A stretch of 64,000 nucleotides of DNA from Phialocephala subalpina (taxonomy: Eukaryota; Ascomycota; Leotiomycetes; Helotiales; Mollisiaceae): contig FJOG01000053.1 in NCBI GenBank assembly GCA_900073065.1, positions 219,916 through 283,915 of the forward strand, given 5' to 3'. Made by a program: the position numbers and the translations under genes. The number at the start of each line of letters is the position of its first letter. The stretch's first letter is position 1. Shown here one piece after another: positions 1 through 11,826 of the stretch. A model generated the notes under the pieces. The model saw only the letters and a program-made list of their open reading frames with translations. It did no database searches and was not told the origin of the DNA.

Positions 1-345
1 GTTTTTTAATTTTTTTTTTTATTATTATTTTGAATTAATTTTATATATTTTATATATTTCATTTTTTTCGATTTTATAAAAAGAAAGAAAATTTCCAAAT
101 ATTTAATTATTTTATTAGGAATTATCAAATAAATATATTAAATTATTTTTATTTTTTTATATAATTTATATAATTTATATTTTATACAAGAAAAATCTTT
201 TAAATATTAATTTAATTAAATATAAAATTTTTAAATTTAAATATAAAAATAAAAATCATAAAAAATTCTTTATAATAAATAAAAATATATATAAATTCGA
301 GAAATATAATTAGTTTAAATTAAGTAATTAATGTTAGGATTAATT
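1..345. repeat. AT-rich, RIP-like tract (window edge)
   Basis: Almost pure A/T with a few CG and no long open frame. The composition is that of old repeats mutated by RIP in filamentous ascomycetes. I could not recognise the parent element. The block runs off the left edge of the window. Confidence 0.7.
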
Positions 346-1148
346 ATATTGCCCTATATGGGTTTCCTCTTTTGATCGTTGATATAATCTATGCCATAAA
401 AAAAAAAGCAATTATATCAATACTTGCTTACCCGAGAACAAGCCTCGAATCACGAATAGTAATGGTACGCCCGGATGCGAATAAGAAGCAGAGACAAATT
501 TTGGCCTGCTTGACGGGACAAGAAACCATGGGCCGTGGCTCCTTTAACGGAGCGAAGCAATCGCAAATCCATTAAGGGTATTTTGGCAAGATATCGCCGA
601 ACTTGCTCTGGTATTACAAGGCTGATACAAGTTATGATATCGGACCAGGGGAGGAAATCAAAGCATCTGCGAGGCTTGATCGAGGACCGCGGTGCCCGCG
701 CTCAAAGAAGGCCTCTTCGTATTCTGGGATGGATGGCAGTTCAATATCTCGCATAGAGATTTATCGTTCTAGAGTATTGTAGTGGGGTTTACCATTATAT
801 CGGCTGTTAGGCACGTGACCTCGGCAGACATGTATGCTCTCAGCTCCTCCAGAGCTTTCCTGATCATCCTTAATATATATCACTCGAAGCTCTTAAGTTT
901 TGTCTCTTGTTTTGCCGTACAGAAGGTTTGCTCCTTCACAGTATGTACAAATTATCTTCCATATCCTCTCCCAGCTCATTGAATCCCGGAATACGGGCCC
1001 GGCGACTCGCCCCCAGTTCTATTCCGACATCTGAAGTTCGCGCTCTCTGATCTCGTCTGTGGATCAGAAAATTATTTACCACAATGACTATAGACCGGAC
1101 AAACAAAGCGCAGCTGTGCCAAAATGTATCTACTTCTATTAGTAAATA
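346..1148. other. Intergenic, no gene recognised
   Basis: Composition is normal from about 346. Open frames of 60-73 codons occur on the plus strand at 372-982, but they overlap one another, show no recognisable domain and lack splice signals that would join them. I see no supported gene here. A CACGTG-containing site lies near 812. Confidence 0.4.
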
Positions 1149-1935
1149 CTAGACAACATTCATCCCGGAAACACTCACCCATAGAGCCAACACCCAACTT
1201 ATTCGATGTCCCGGTCCGAGAAAGAAAAGGATGATGGCACTAAGACATCCCAACAAGCTTGTCACAAGTGCCAAAACCAACTGGTAATATCTTGACAAAC
1301 TCGCGCCAGGATAGCGAAAATACCAGATCAGGCAAGCATATACACTCGAGAGACCAACATATTCACCAGCGAATAATATTAAGCCAAGTTTTAGCATAGG
1401 ACCGCGGCGTTGGTTCCGAAGCAACTCCTGAGCAATGAAGACAGTAGATCCAAAGAAGCAAACCGATACAAAGGTGACAATCCAGCAGAGATAGGGTAAA
1501 ATTGCGTTTATAGTAAGTCTACATGTGTTACCGAAGTGAGTCTCTGTTGCTGTCCATGGCTCAGATTAAATGGTTTGTTTCCGAAGAAATCTCCAAAGAA
1601 ATACTGCCTGGTTCCGATCAGCATAAGTTTCATCAATGTGAGTGAATTCTTACTTGTTTCGTGAGTAGAAATCTTCCAAATAGAAGGGGCAGTACTTCAA
1701 TCAGTTTCTCGTTATAAGAAACCGAAAAGGCCAACAGGGAGATGCTAAATCCGACACTAGCAATAAATGTGATGACAGCGATGTCTACAATATCCTTCGA
1801 GAACGGAGAGGAGTAGTTGTTGCGTGCCTGCTTGTATTGGTGCCACTCGTAATGTGAGGTGAAAGTAACGGCAGTAATATCAATAGCCAGAGTGAATGGT
1901 GATACTGTGATAAAGAGAGTGCGTGGCATATACAT
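1149..1935 (-). CDS. Small multi-pass membrane protein, unknown function
   Basis: The model has two exons, complement of 1654-1935 and 1149-1559, giving 230 residues. The intron begins GTAAGA, ends in AG just after an in-frame TAA, and is phase 0. Hydrophobic segments lie at about residues 5-25, 50-72, 118-145, 150-175 and 180-225, so five or six membrane passes are likely. The first segment follows the start directly; a hydrophilic stretch rich in Tyr, Lys and Asn (residues 28-45) separates it from the second. I do not recognise a family; the size and layout recall small fungal integral membrane proteins of unknown role. The gene lies alone on its island next to the left AT-rich block. The start at 1935 is the first Met, and an upstream exon cannot be excluded. 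Confidence 0.6.
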
Positions 1936-2229
1936 GATTATAGTAGAAGTGTGAGGGAAGACGATAAAGTGATCGGAGCAAAGGGGAGGGAGGGAAGTAC
2001 TTTAATTATAATCGGACAGTGGTGGGTCTTTTCCTCGAATCCTTATGCTTTCCAACAGAAAAGAAGGACCAGTGAGCAGGCTATGCTAGCGTAAGTTGTA
2101 TGGAGCAGTGCATCTCGGCGTGTAACCGGCTAGGGCCGGGAAAGTCGCGCTCGCCGGCCAATTATTTTAAAGTCACGACTGCTGCTGCTCGTCAACCAGA
2201 TCAATGCACACTACGAATCAGGCTATCGG
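1936..2229. other. Promoter region of the membrane-protein gene
   Basis: Non-coding by inspection. It carries a purine-rich run (about 1979-1995) and a GC-rich patch at 2115-2160. No clear operator is visible. Confidence 0.3.
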
Positions 2230-2526
2230 GTGTGGAAGGCTACTGATACTTCACTGGAACAGTCTACCAAAGCCCTGATCGACGCCGGCTGGCTCGCTGG
2301 GGTGGCGGACTTCCAGACCGACCCCAAAATCGCCCACAAGCAACGCAGCTTAGCAGTCATTGCAGTCCAAAGTTGTGATATCCAGCACGTGACATCACGT
2401 TTTCTTTATCAGCTAGTTCGAAGCTCCTTCCATAAGAGGATTTCTCACGTAGATTTAGAAGAATCAACTCCGTTTACACCCTTCGAAATCGCAAAGTTCC
2501 ATGACATCCTATCTATGTATAGCTGA
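2230..2526 (+). repeat. Repeat-related open frame, shared with 38.3-38.5 kb
   Basis: A 98-codon open frame begins at a GTG and the frame also continues upstream to about 2166 without an ATG, so it is unlikely to be a complete gene. The stretch at about 2370-2495 is clearly similar, in reverse orientation, to about 38310-38450 inside the inverted-repeat element there. Shared words include TCACGTAGATTTA and AATCAACTCCGTTTA. The copy here keeps C/G at sites where the 38-kb copy has T/A, so this one looks less mutated. I read it as a fragment of a mobile or repeated element; a real short protein is possible but unsupported. Confidence 0.45.
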
Positions 2527-2989
2527 ACTGATCATGAGCGCCCTACACTGCAACCACCAGCGATGCTGAAGTTCACTCCGACGCAATGTGCTTTCGTACT
2601 CTTAGCTTGCTAAGAGAAGAAGGGCTTCGAAGATGCCTAGCCGATCGCTTTCGATGCCAAAATCTTAACCGAGCTTTTAAAGGGGTAACGTTATCTCATG
2701 TGAGCAGGATCGGGTTTGATTTCAAAGTCAGAACCGCTTGATTTATAACGTGATTTTTAGTCGTGTGATTATTTTCCTAATCGTAAGTCTTATGTACTGT
2801 AATATAGGGAGAAATTGGGAGGGAAAGCCCGCATTGTATATGAAGACGTGATGTACGCCACGTTAAGCAGTCCACGACCGCAGAGTGTCTCGTTCCACTC
2901 TAAGCGCGAGATCTCAAGTTGGAAGTCTTTGTGAGGAGGAGTTTATATATTAGCAAGTATAATAGGTTCCCGTAACTACACACCAGAGA
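2527..2989. other. Intergenic, no gene recognised
   Basis: Mixed composition, no convincing frame or splice pattern on either strand. The region leads into the AT-rich block starting near 2990. Confidence 0.4.
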
Positions 2990-4255
2990 GGGTTCTTAAC
3001 CTTTTTAGTTGGATGTTAATAGAAATCCATTTTTTATATTCCTTAAAATCATATTATATTAGGAATTTTAGATTAATAATAAAGTTATAGAATATAAAAG
3101 TTAATACTTGTAATTTATAATTATAAATTTAAGGGTTAATAAAACTTAATATTAGCGGAATAAAAGTTTAATATTTTGGAGATTTTTCTTTTTATTTCGA
3201 TAAGTAAAATAAGGATAAATATCTTGGGCAAATTAAAAAATAAGAGATTATACTCGTAAATAAAATATATAAATCGTTTAATTTTATCCAAATAATTTCC
3301 AAAGGATTAATAAATATTTATATTATATATTAATATTTAAAATTCTTTTTTTATAATTATATTTTCTTTAAATAATATTATAAAATATATTTTACTTTAA
3401 TATTATATAATTATTTATAAAAGTAAATTAATTAAAATTTCTCAGAAAATAATAATAAAAAAATTAATAAAAATAATTAAATTCCTTTTATTTAAATTTA
3501 AAATAATATTATAACGATTATTTAATTAAATAAAATCCTTAAAATTTGTTATATTAATTTTATCGATAATAAAGATTTTTTTATAAATAAATTTTTAAAT
3601 AAAATCGAATAAAACTTTTATATAAAGAAAATATAATTAGAATTTCGTTAAAATTAATCGAGATTTAAATATAAATTATATATTATAAATATATATTTTC
3701 AAATAGAAAATATTTAAAATATTTAATAATAATAATAAGATTTATATAAAGATTTGGAAAATATACTCGTAAAAAAAAAACTTATTAATCTTGAATTTTG
3801 TTTTTTATAATTCTTATATAAAAAATTATAATTATATATTAATAAATTATTAATATTTTATTAAATTTATTATAATTTTAATATTATAATTAAATAAGAA
3901 AATAATTAATAAATAAATTTTAAAGTTTGGAATTATATATATTATTATATATTAAATATTTTACCAAATAAATACGAAAATAATATTTAAGTATTATTAA
4001 ACCGAATAAATAATTACGAGGATATTAAATAATATAAGCGTAAAATTGATATTATGGTTATATTTGATTACAAAAGAAATAATAAGATTATATTTATTTA
4101 TAAATTAATAATTTTTTTATATACGTATAAAACTTTCGATTATTATAATAAATTCTAATATTAGCGGGTTCGGAAATAGGAATCAATAGATCTAAAAAAA
4201 AGCTTTTCCCGATTTTAATTATTAAATTGATAATGGTAATAAGATATTATTAGTA
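2990..4255. repeat. AT-rich, RIP-like block
   Basis: About 1.25 kb composed nearly only of A and T, with rare CG dinucleotides and stop codons in every frame. This is typical of RIP-mutated transposon remains. No terminal repeats could be made out by eye. Confidence 0.75.
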
Positions 4256-4431
4256 AGCTTACTTTGCTTATTATCTTTCTATTGAATCTCAAGACGAGCT
4301 TTCATGTCCTTCCTTTGATATTTAGTGCAAGTATAAGAGTGGACATGCATTTGAACCTTAGTAGCAGTATTGTTAGAGTCGATACTAAAAGGATCCTTAA
4401 ATACCAAACCACGCCCTTTTCTCCTCGCTGC

Positions 4432-5847
4432 CTATTCTCTCACCTCCGGCGTTATCATCCCACTCTCTACTCTAAACAGGTTCTCCTCTTCCACGGGTGT
4501 GCCATCAACCTTGGTGATAACAACCCAAAGAATCCTATTCGCGACCTTCTCCTCTTTCTTATATGCCTTCTCTATCTTCTTATCAGCCGCCCCATAGATA
4601 TCCTTCACTGTCTTCCCCCTCTTCTCCTCCTCTTCCTTCTTTGCCATTTCCAACCTCTCTAACTCTTCACTCTCATGTCCTGATCCTTGAACAAAGCTTC
4701 CCTGACCAGAATGCAATATCTCGATCTTATTGTCGATTTCAACAATTGTGTTGCCAGAATCAAGTGTAGCGGCTGAAACAGCGGAAGCCTTCGAATCTCG
4801 CGTTTTCTGGCATTTTTCGTGTGCCTTTTCAAGTGCTTTCATTTGCCGATTGTTGGCCCACCGCAATGGCTTCTGGCCCATCTTTGATAACCAGCTCTCT
4901 GGTGAGGCTTCAGAGACGTCGAAATCGAGGGGTGAGATATACCCTTCTAGTGCTTGGAGCCGGAGTAGGCGGGGATCTCTGACTCCGGACACGGCTTCAA
5001 AACGACTGCTAGTTTTGATTTCGTCGGAGTTGATAGATGCGGGAGCGTTATGACTGTGGGGGACGCCAAGATCATGCACCGTTTCGAGAGGAGGGAGCTT
5101 GAGTTTTGCTTTTTTATCCACTTCGGTGAAGTTTATTGCTGCCATCATCGTTTTAGTCGTCATGATCTTACACACCTAGAACAGTTCAAGTCAGAGATGA
5201 TTATGATCAAGGCAGGAAGGACATACCAAACCCCTCGGGGCGAAGATATCTGCGTTGGCGGATTTCAGGAATTTCCGCACACGGACAAAAGATACGCCTG
5301 CGGATGCTAGGAGGGATGTCACTTGTAAGACGCCACCTATGGCTTGTGCGGGGAGGACTCCTTGCACCGAGCACAGGACACCGCCCGTTACGTGCGCCAC
5401 TTGGAAGATGGGAAGGGAGACAAAGACGTGGTTTAGGCGATCGATGAATGCGAGGAATTCCGAGCTGGAAAAAAAGGTGTTAGTCTGGGGATTGTTTGCT
5501 GGCAGCGTAGCTAGGGTACATATATACTCTGTGATTGGGCTGCTGAGGGTGGAGAGGGAATACGGATAGCAGCGGGCGAAAGGGGAGAGGTTTTTCATGA
5601 ACTTCATAAACCTGAGATTGGTTGATTCTGGGGTTTAAGTCAGTTGAGGGCAATGATGGATAGAGATTTGGAGGTGAAGGATAGATGAGGACTAACGAGG
5701 GATGACGATTGGTTTATCAAGCAGGTCGGAGGTGGGCGCGGAGGGGATGAGTTCTTGGCCTTCGATGTCTTGGACCTGGTATTGTGAAGGAGAAACCCTC
5801 TCCATTGTTGGTTCGGAGTAGGAGCTTGGGGTGTAGATATGTGACAT
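4432..5847 (-). CDS. Hypothetical 410-aa protein with acidic, Lys/Glu-rich C-terminus
   Basis: I join four exons on the minus strand: 5697-5847, 5528-5627, 5227-5464 and 4432-5175. Phases agree at every junction (1, 2, 0) and all introns are GT-AG and short (48-69 nt). The product starts with a polar leader of about 50 residues. A compact hydrophobic region follows at about residues 95-150, rich in Gly, Val and Leu (GGVLQVTSLLASAGVSF), which could be membrane-associated or amphipathic. The second half, from about residue 165, is charged, with a Glu/Lys coiled-coil-like stretch near residues 325-380. Similar orphan proteins with a Gly-rich hydrophobic core occur in other ascomycetes to my knowledge, but I know of no function. 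No signal peptide is evident. It is divergent from the RTA1-like gene about 1 kb away. Confidence 0.65.
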
Positions 5848-6864
5848 ATTAAGATGCTAGAGTTGCACTGCAGAATCCCGGTTTGGGAATTTGAGATCGG
5901 AAATCCGGGGTTGATCGTGTTTTAATAAAATGAAGTATAGAGAAACAGGGGATGTTGAGTAGACTCTGAGTATGTTGGGTGGAAGTCTTGGAGTTGAAAA
6001 AGGTCGAGAGTGAGGAATGAGAATCGATGGAAGCACGGGAACTTTGCACTTTATATCACTCTGTCTGGCTCGTGAGACCTTTCAGAGGAAGGCACGTTAC
6101 TCTTGCCAAAGCCCGTTCTATGAAAAGCCTCCTCACACTTTGAGTTTAGAGATGATCCCAAATTATGCTTTCTCCCGACACTTCCGAACCATGAGTACGT
6201 GCAAAATCGGGCCACGATTAATATACGAGCCCCCGGCGAGAGGCATACGAATGAAACATATGAAGAGGCGGAGTAAGGAGAGTGGCAGCAGCTGAGTCTG
6301 CTGTGCACATGAACAGCAGCAAGTCCAGGGAAGGTCCGAAGCACCTTTGACTCGCTCATTTGGCAAATGGTCGTTGAGCTAGAGATTGGTCATACGCGCC
6401 CGTACACTTTACCTTTTTCAACTGGCGCGTATTTTCTGAAACTTCGTACCGACGGCACAGCCCTAATGTTTCTGATGAACGCTGCAATGGGAACTGGATT
6501 TCACTCAATACCAACTCCGGCAATGAGCGGATTTCCCGAATTGGGGGGTTGCTCCGTGATTAAACATCTTCTGGGAAGCGCTGCTGGTTACGAAAGTACG
6601 GTCTTACTATCAAGAATACGGCACCAATAGATTCTCTGGAAGACCCCGGAAGTAAGAGCAGAAGAATGCCTTCTAGCTCGTTTTGTAGTATCTTCTGGGT
6701 ATAGATAACACTCACTGCCTCCTATCTTGGAGTTTCTAAATCAGTGCAATCGTCTTTCTTTTGACTTCAATTCGTAACAAAACTGTCATTATATCTTGTC
6801 CTTCTGAGGTTTTATCAACTTTCGAGTCTATTCACACAATATTTCTCGTCCGAAGAGTCCTTAA
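5848..6864. other. Intergenic between divergent genes; no gene recognised
   Basis: About 1 kb between the starts of the 410-aa orphan and the RTA1-like gene. Open frames of 66-102 codons on both strands overlap in shadow fashion and carry no recognisable domain. It presumably holds both promoters. Confidence 0.4.
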
Positions 6865-7778
6865 ATGGTTATGGCGGAACCAGAGAAAGAGAATCTTTTT
6901 TCTTACACTCCAAGTGAAACCTTGGCTTTGCTTGCGGCTGGACTTTTCGGAGTTAGTGCTATCGTTCATCTTGCGGTCATGATCAGGAAAAGGACGTGGT
7001 TCTACATGGCACTTGTCGTCGGATCTTTCAGTAAGTCGTTGTACATGATTACACTTCTGGAAGTCTTGGTTCCCCCAATAATTAACGGACAATCACAGTG
7101 ATGACAGGAGGCTATGTCAGCCGTTTCTTATCTGCCAAAAATCCCGATAATATCGGACTCTACATTGCTCAAAGTATCCTCATCCTTCTACCTCCCTCCC
7201 TTTACGCGGCAACAATATACATGATCTACGGCCGCATCGTCCATTACGTCAATGCACCAGAAGCATCCGTCATCCGACCAACCAGGGTAACCAAAATATT
7301 TGTCGCAGGCGACATCTTTGCATTCCAAGTCCAGGGAGCAGGAGGCGGATTGATGGGGAAAGCCGAAAACGCCGATCTTGGCAAGAAGATTCTTCTTGTC
7401 GGCCTCTTTGCCCAGCTTCTCTTCTTCGGGTTCTTCCTTATCATCGCCATAATCTTCGATCGACGAATGGTCAATAATGCTAAGCTCTACTCAGTCCCAC
7501 GACATGGCAAACATGGCTGGAGGAAATTGTTGACGCTATTGTTGGTAGCAGCAGTTATTATTATTGCGCGATGTGTCTACAGAATGATTGAAGTTGGAGG
7601 GGGCCATGACGGATATTTGATGACGCATGAGTGGGTTATGTATGTGTTTGATGGTGCACCGATGATGGTTGTGCAGGCTCTGTTTCATTTTGTGCATGCT
7701 GGGGATGTGTTTGGAAGGGGTGGGGCTGTGAAGCGGGAGGGTTTGGATGAGGATTATATTGCGTTGAATGGGGTTTGA
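6865..7778 (+). CDS. RTA1-like family membrane protein (copy 1)
   Basis: Two exons, 6865-7030 and 7099-7778, joined in phase 1 by a 68-nt intron (GTAAGT...CACAG), give 281 residues. Seven hydrophobic segments spaced through the protein, the early pair of small loops and a short polar C-terminus match the fungal RTA1-like family (lipid-translocating exporter-like, named for 7-aminocholesterol resistance in yeast). Conserved family features visible are the KIFVAGDI stretch, the following Gln-Gly-rich loop (QVQGAGGGLM), and the EWVMYVFDGAPM-like segment near the end. Family members act at the plasma membrane or endomembranes in stress, sphingoid base or drug tolerance; the substrate here is unknown. 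A second, diverged copy lies 2.3 kb away in the opposite direction. Start could be Met1 or Met3. Confidence 0.85.
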
Positions 7779-7949
7779 TTGTAAGGATATGGGGTGTTGG
7801 AATCGTCGAGATGCCGAGCAAGTGAGAGTCCTAGTGGCTGGTGCTGTAGCACGGGCGAATGGTTGGGTGGATGATTGGGCATATGATTGGGCACAGATTG
7901 ATCTTGGGTTCAGGAGTTTCGGGTCACACGGTGGAAATTAGAATAGAGA

Positions 7950-8935
7950 TAGCGATATAGTTAAACTCCTCTATAACGATATCGATTTTGCACCAAAAAT
8001 CTAACAATATTTAGAGGGATTATTATATTGGATATTACGTGAAATTATACTCAAATCAATGAAAATATATATAAAAATCAAAGTTTATCCAAAGTTTTAT
8101 AAACTTTAAAAATGAATCCTATTATATTTAATAATTATTAATTTGTTATTTATATTTTATTCCTTTATAATATATTTTTAATAAAGTTAATTTTGTAAAT
8201 AATTTTATAAATATTATTATTTTATTATTATTTATATAAAGAAAACTTTTCAAGAATTTATAAATTTTTTTAATAAATAATTATAAGTATTTCCTTTTGT
8301 TTTTTATCTTTATAAAAAAAATTTATAATTTTTATATATTTATTAATAATATTTTATATTTTTTTATTATTTAAAATCAAAAATTATTAAATTATATTTA
8401 AGTAATTATTTAGTTTATTTTTATAATAAAAATAAAAATTGATTTATATTAATAATTAATAATAACAAATTATTAATTATTATTATTCCAAATATAAAAA
8501 AGATTTTGAATAAATTCTTATTAATTTTATATATTCTATTTATTATTTCTTATAATATAATTTAAAATTATAAAGTTATTAATATAAATAAATTATTATT
8601 TATAATATTATTCGAAATTATAAAAACTAAATAATAAAAAAGAATATTAATAAAAATTAAAAATAAAATAAATTAATAAATTAATTAATATTTGGATTTA
8701 AATACGAATTTATAATAGGAATAAATATCGAAATTAAATTTTATTAATAATTTATATTACGAAAAAAGAATTTGGTATTTAAAATCCTTATAATAATTAT
8801 TATATAAAGTTTATTATTAATATAAAATAAAAAATCCTTAGGATTATTAAAAATATTATAATAAGGTAATTTATTATTATATTCGATATTGGTATAAAGG
8901 AGTTTGATTATAGCTCCTTGTATTATATAGATTTC
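7950..8935. repeat. AT-rich, RIP-like block between the two RTA1-like genes
   Basis: About 1 kb of nearly pure A/T sequence, with the look of a RIP-decayed insertion. It begins about 170 bp after the stop of the first RTA1-like gene. No terminal repeats or coding remains were recognised. Confidence 0.7.
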
Positions 8936-10058
8936 TATAAGTTATGATTTGTATTAATACCCGATAGGTCTTTTTAGCCTTAGACTAAATAAGACTTCCC
9001 AAAGATATCATTGAGCCAAATTTTGCATTCTTGCCACTGGCCCCATGAAACCGGATTTCAAACAGAATCTTGCTAAACTTAGAACTCCGAACGTAGGATG
9101 AACTAATTTCAATGGCCGGAGCCAACCTTCAGGGGCTGTAATGGGAAGAGTGGGTGGCTACGCAAATCATCGAATCGGGCTCAGTCTAAGCGAATAGGGT
9201 ATAAACATATGTTTGCACTTGCCAACCGCCCAACCCACTACTAATGCTTTATTAAGCAGGCCATCAATAATTGAGAAGGTATACCAATTCAAATGGCTGC
9301 ATATGAGCACTACAATCTCTACGACTTATCCTATCTCCATCCAAACTACTCCCTCCACGCCAATGTTCATAGAGGAACGATTCTGATAAGATCCCCTAAA
9401 CGTCAATCATCCATCGCCGTACCCTTCGTTGTTTCTGGAACCTATCTTATACTCGCCGCGGACTTCCTTTGTTTGTTGATAGACGTTAGCTAGAGCCTCA
9501 TTAACTCCCATCAGGGCTGTTCTAGCCAAGTGCCTCCATGCATGCAATTCCAACAAACCGTAACGATATTGATAGAAGATATGGAATTTAGAGCAACCTT
9601 GGACCTGACGGCGAAAACACACGATGAGGAAAATCTGTCTTGCGATCAATGAGGAGGTATTCTGGCCGCTTCTGACAGTTCTAGTTCATGTGGATGATAA
9701 GGCTACAATGTTTCATGCAGTAAAGGTGCTTTCAAGATGACAGGATTTTGACAATATGGATCCCGATTACCTGGGCTGGCTTAGGGCGGAATTCACGCTG
9801 CTTTGGAGGTTGTAACTTATTCTTTTTTGTGGAGGACTAAGCTGTGTTTATCGTTGTGAGGAGTGACCAAATGGAAGTGGAAAGTTTTGTTGTAATTGGT
9901 TGCATGCTCTATGAATATACTGAAAAAGAACGCCTGCCTTATTCATTAATCTCCTTTATGAAGATCTAAATCTACATCCGTGATTATCCGTCTAATTAAC
10001 ACCATTTTTGCTTTCCTTCAGTACCTACACCCCAAAAATCTGCAACACGTCGAGAAAT
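8936..10058. other. Intergenic, no gene recognised
   Basis: Normal composition but no frame with family resemblance. Overlapping frames at 9293-9493 (+) and 9407-9649 (-) are read as chance. The sequence is the 3' side of the second RTA1-like gene. Confidence 0.4.
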
Positions 10059-11059
10059 TTAAGCAAACCCCCTCCCCGAAATATCGGACGCAACACGTTC
10101 GTGAAATCCCACAATCTTCTCCATCTTCCAACCCCTCTTCGCGACCTTTCCTCCTCTTACTAACGCTACCACCTCGCTTGGGTGTAACACATTGAAAAGC
10201 GCCATAACGGTCAACATCAATACCGCATCAAAAATATACAGGTATATTTCGTGCGAGAGCAAGTACCCTGAAAACCCCTGCAGGTATTCTATCACACGGA
10301 AAAGAGATCGGACCATGATGAGCGCGCTTGCGATGAATAGAGCCATCAGGTGTTTGCGCCAGGGAGTATCGCTCTGAGCGCGAGAGGTTGGCACTTTTTT
10401 CATGGCGAGGTAGAAGTGGATGGCGACGGCGATAAAGCAGCCAAAGAAGAGGATCTGCACGAAGAGCCCGGTGACGATAATATACTTGCCCGTATTGAGG
10501 GAACTTTCGGTACCTGAAGATTGGACGCCGCCACCTAAACTGCCGTCGTGAGCCAGCTATTCTGATCAAGGATGGGTTGGTTAGAGATGGTGTAACTTAC
10601 CTCCCCCTTGGACAAAGAAAGAAATGACGTCTCCGACTACAAATATCTTCGTGAGCCACTTCTTCTTGATCAGAGTGTGACTTTCGCCATCTGCCAGTAT
10701 GATAATCCGGCTCAACTCCATATAGATGCTTGCTGCAAAGAGGGCGGGTGCCACGAGGAGGAGAAGCGTTTGTATAAGGTAGGGTACTAATGTCCAGTTT
10801 GGGGTCTGAGTATGAGAAATTGCGCGGCCAATATAGCCTATCCATTCAACTAAAAGTGTTTCGTTAGTTTCTGACATGCAGGAAGCTCATGGAGAGACGC
10901 ACAAAATCCTCCTATAATGAAGGGAATCATAAACCAAGTGCGAGTCCGTAGAAGCTGGTAGGAATGAAGAGTTGTTGTTGCTATGAAGGCGATAACGAAG
11001 ATGATGGCTCCCACCATAGAGGGGTCATAGTGGTAGTATTTGAACTCGGACTCAGCCAT
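10059..11059 (-). CDS. RTA1-like family membrane protein (copy 2)
   Basis: Three exons on the minus strand, 10903-11059, 10601-10849 and 10059-10534, both introns phase 1, give 293 residues. The donors are GTGCGT and GTAAGT. The N-terminus (MAESEFKYYHYDPS) is the usual short polar leader of the RTA1-like family, followed by seven membrane segments. The KIFVVGDVISFFVQG stretch and the following Gly-rich loop correspond to those of the neighbouring copy, as does the segment before the final helix (LSHEIYLYIFDAVLM). As in other members, the role is probably membrane-lipid or drug tolerance, without a proven substrate. The gene is convergent with copy 1 across a RIP-like block. Sequence identity between the copies is only moderate, so the duplication is old or they were acquired separately. 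Confidence 0.85.
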
Positions 11060-11826
11060 TTTCGGTGTTGAAAGGGGCGTCTGACGAACGGAGCTGCGAG
11101 CAATTAGAGAGACAGTTGAATGACAGAAATGGACCGAAAAACAGTTTGATATAATTGCTGAGATCGAAACTGTCGACCTCGAGATATCGTTACTACCTGT
11201 ACTTTATATGAGCGGGACTGGGATGAAGAGGTGACGGTTGCCATCCCGTACTCAGCCGCCGCAAAACGTACTCTATGCCTATTCCAGCAAGAGCAAGCAT
11301 GGGACAAAGGGGTGGTAAGGTTTATGAAAGGGAGAGAAATTTTACGACGCGGCCGCAGGTCAGCATCGTACATTATTCCCAATTAAGCATAATCCGACAT
11401 TAGCTCCCGCTGGGAGAATGCGCTGTGCAGACGGAAGATGCCGCTGATTCTGCCGCTTCGGCGGTGAGCCATAATTTAGCACCAGTACCTCCGTACGCAG
11501 CGTACTCGGTAGTTTCCGCATGAACCATTATACGCTATGCCGTATATAGTATGGCTTAAGCTCGTTACTATCAGGACTTTTCGTGCACCGCTCCTCGTCT
11601 AGATGACTCTCAGCACGCAGCTCTTTCCGGCGTATCCGAGCGCACACGTAACTATGCAGGCGGTGCAACGTTGATGCCGCTACATCTCTGTTACGATGTC
11701 CTCTATAGCTGTACGAAGTAGAGGCTCTTGCACATTTCCTCATCCAGCGGACCGCCGTATCGATCACGTATCGGCAGTCGAAGGCCTGACTCCGTAGACC
11801 GGGCTCTCGGGATTCCAGCCTGACAT
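11060..11826. other. Intergenic between divergent genes
   Basis: Upstream region shared by the second RTA1-like gene (minus) and the zinc-cluster factor gene (plus). It is GC-richer than average at 11390-11770. Frames of 79-92 codons on the minus strand are unsupported. No clear operator found. Confidence 0.4.

Noticed and set aside
5849..6630. Several open frames of 66-102 codons between the orphan and the RTA1-like gene
   Set aside because: They overlap each other on opposite strands, have no domain resemblance and cannot be linked by splicing.
9293..9649. Opposing frames of 66 and 80 codons
   Set aside because: Shadow frames without motif; nothing distinguishes either from chance.
11528..11767. 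79-codon Arg/Ser-rich minus frame upstream of the zinc-cluster gene
   Set aside because: The composition is a by-product of GC-rich sequence; no splice partners or known motif.
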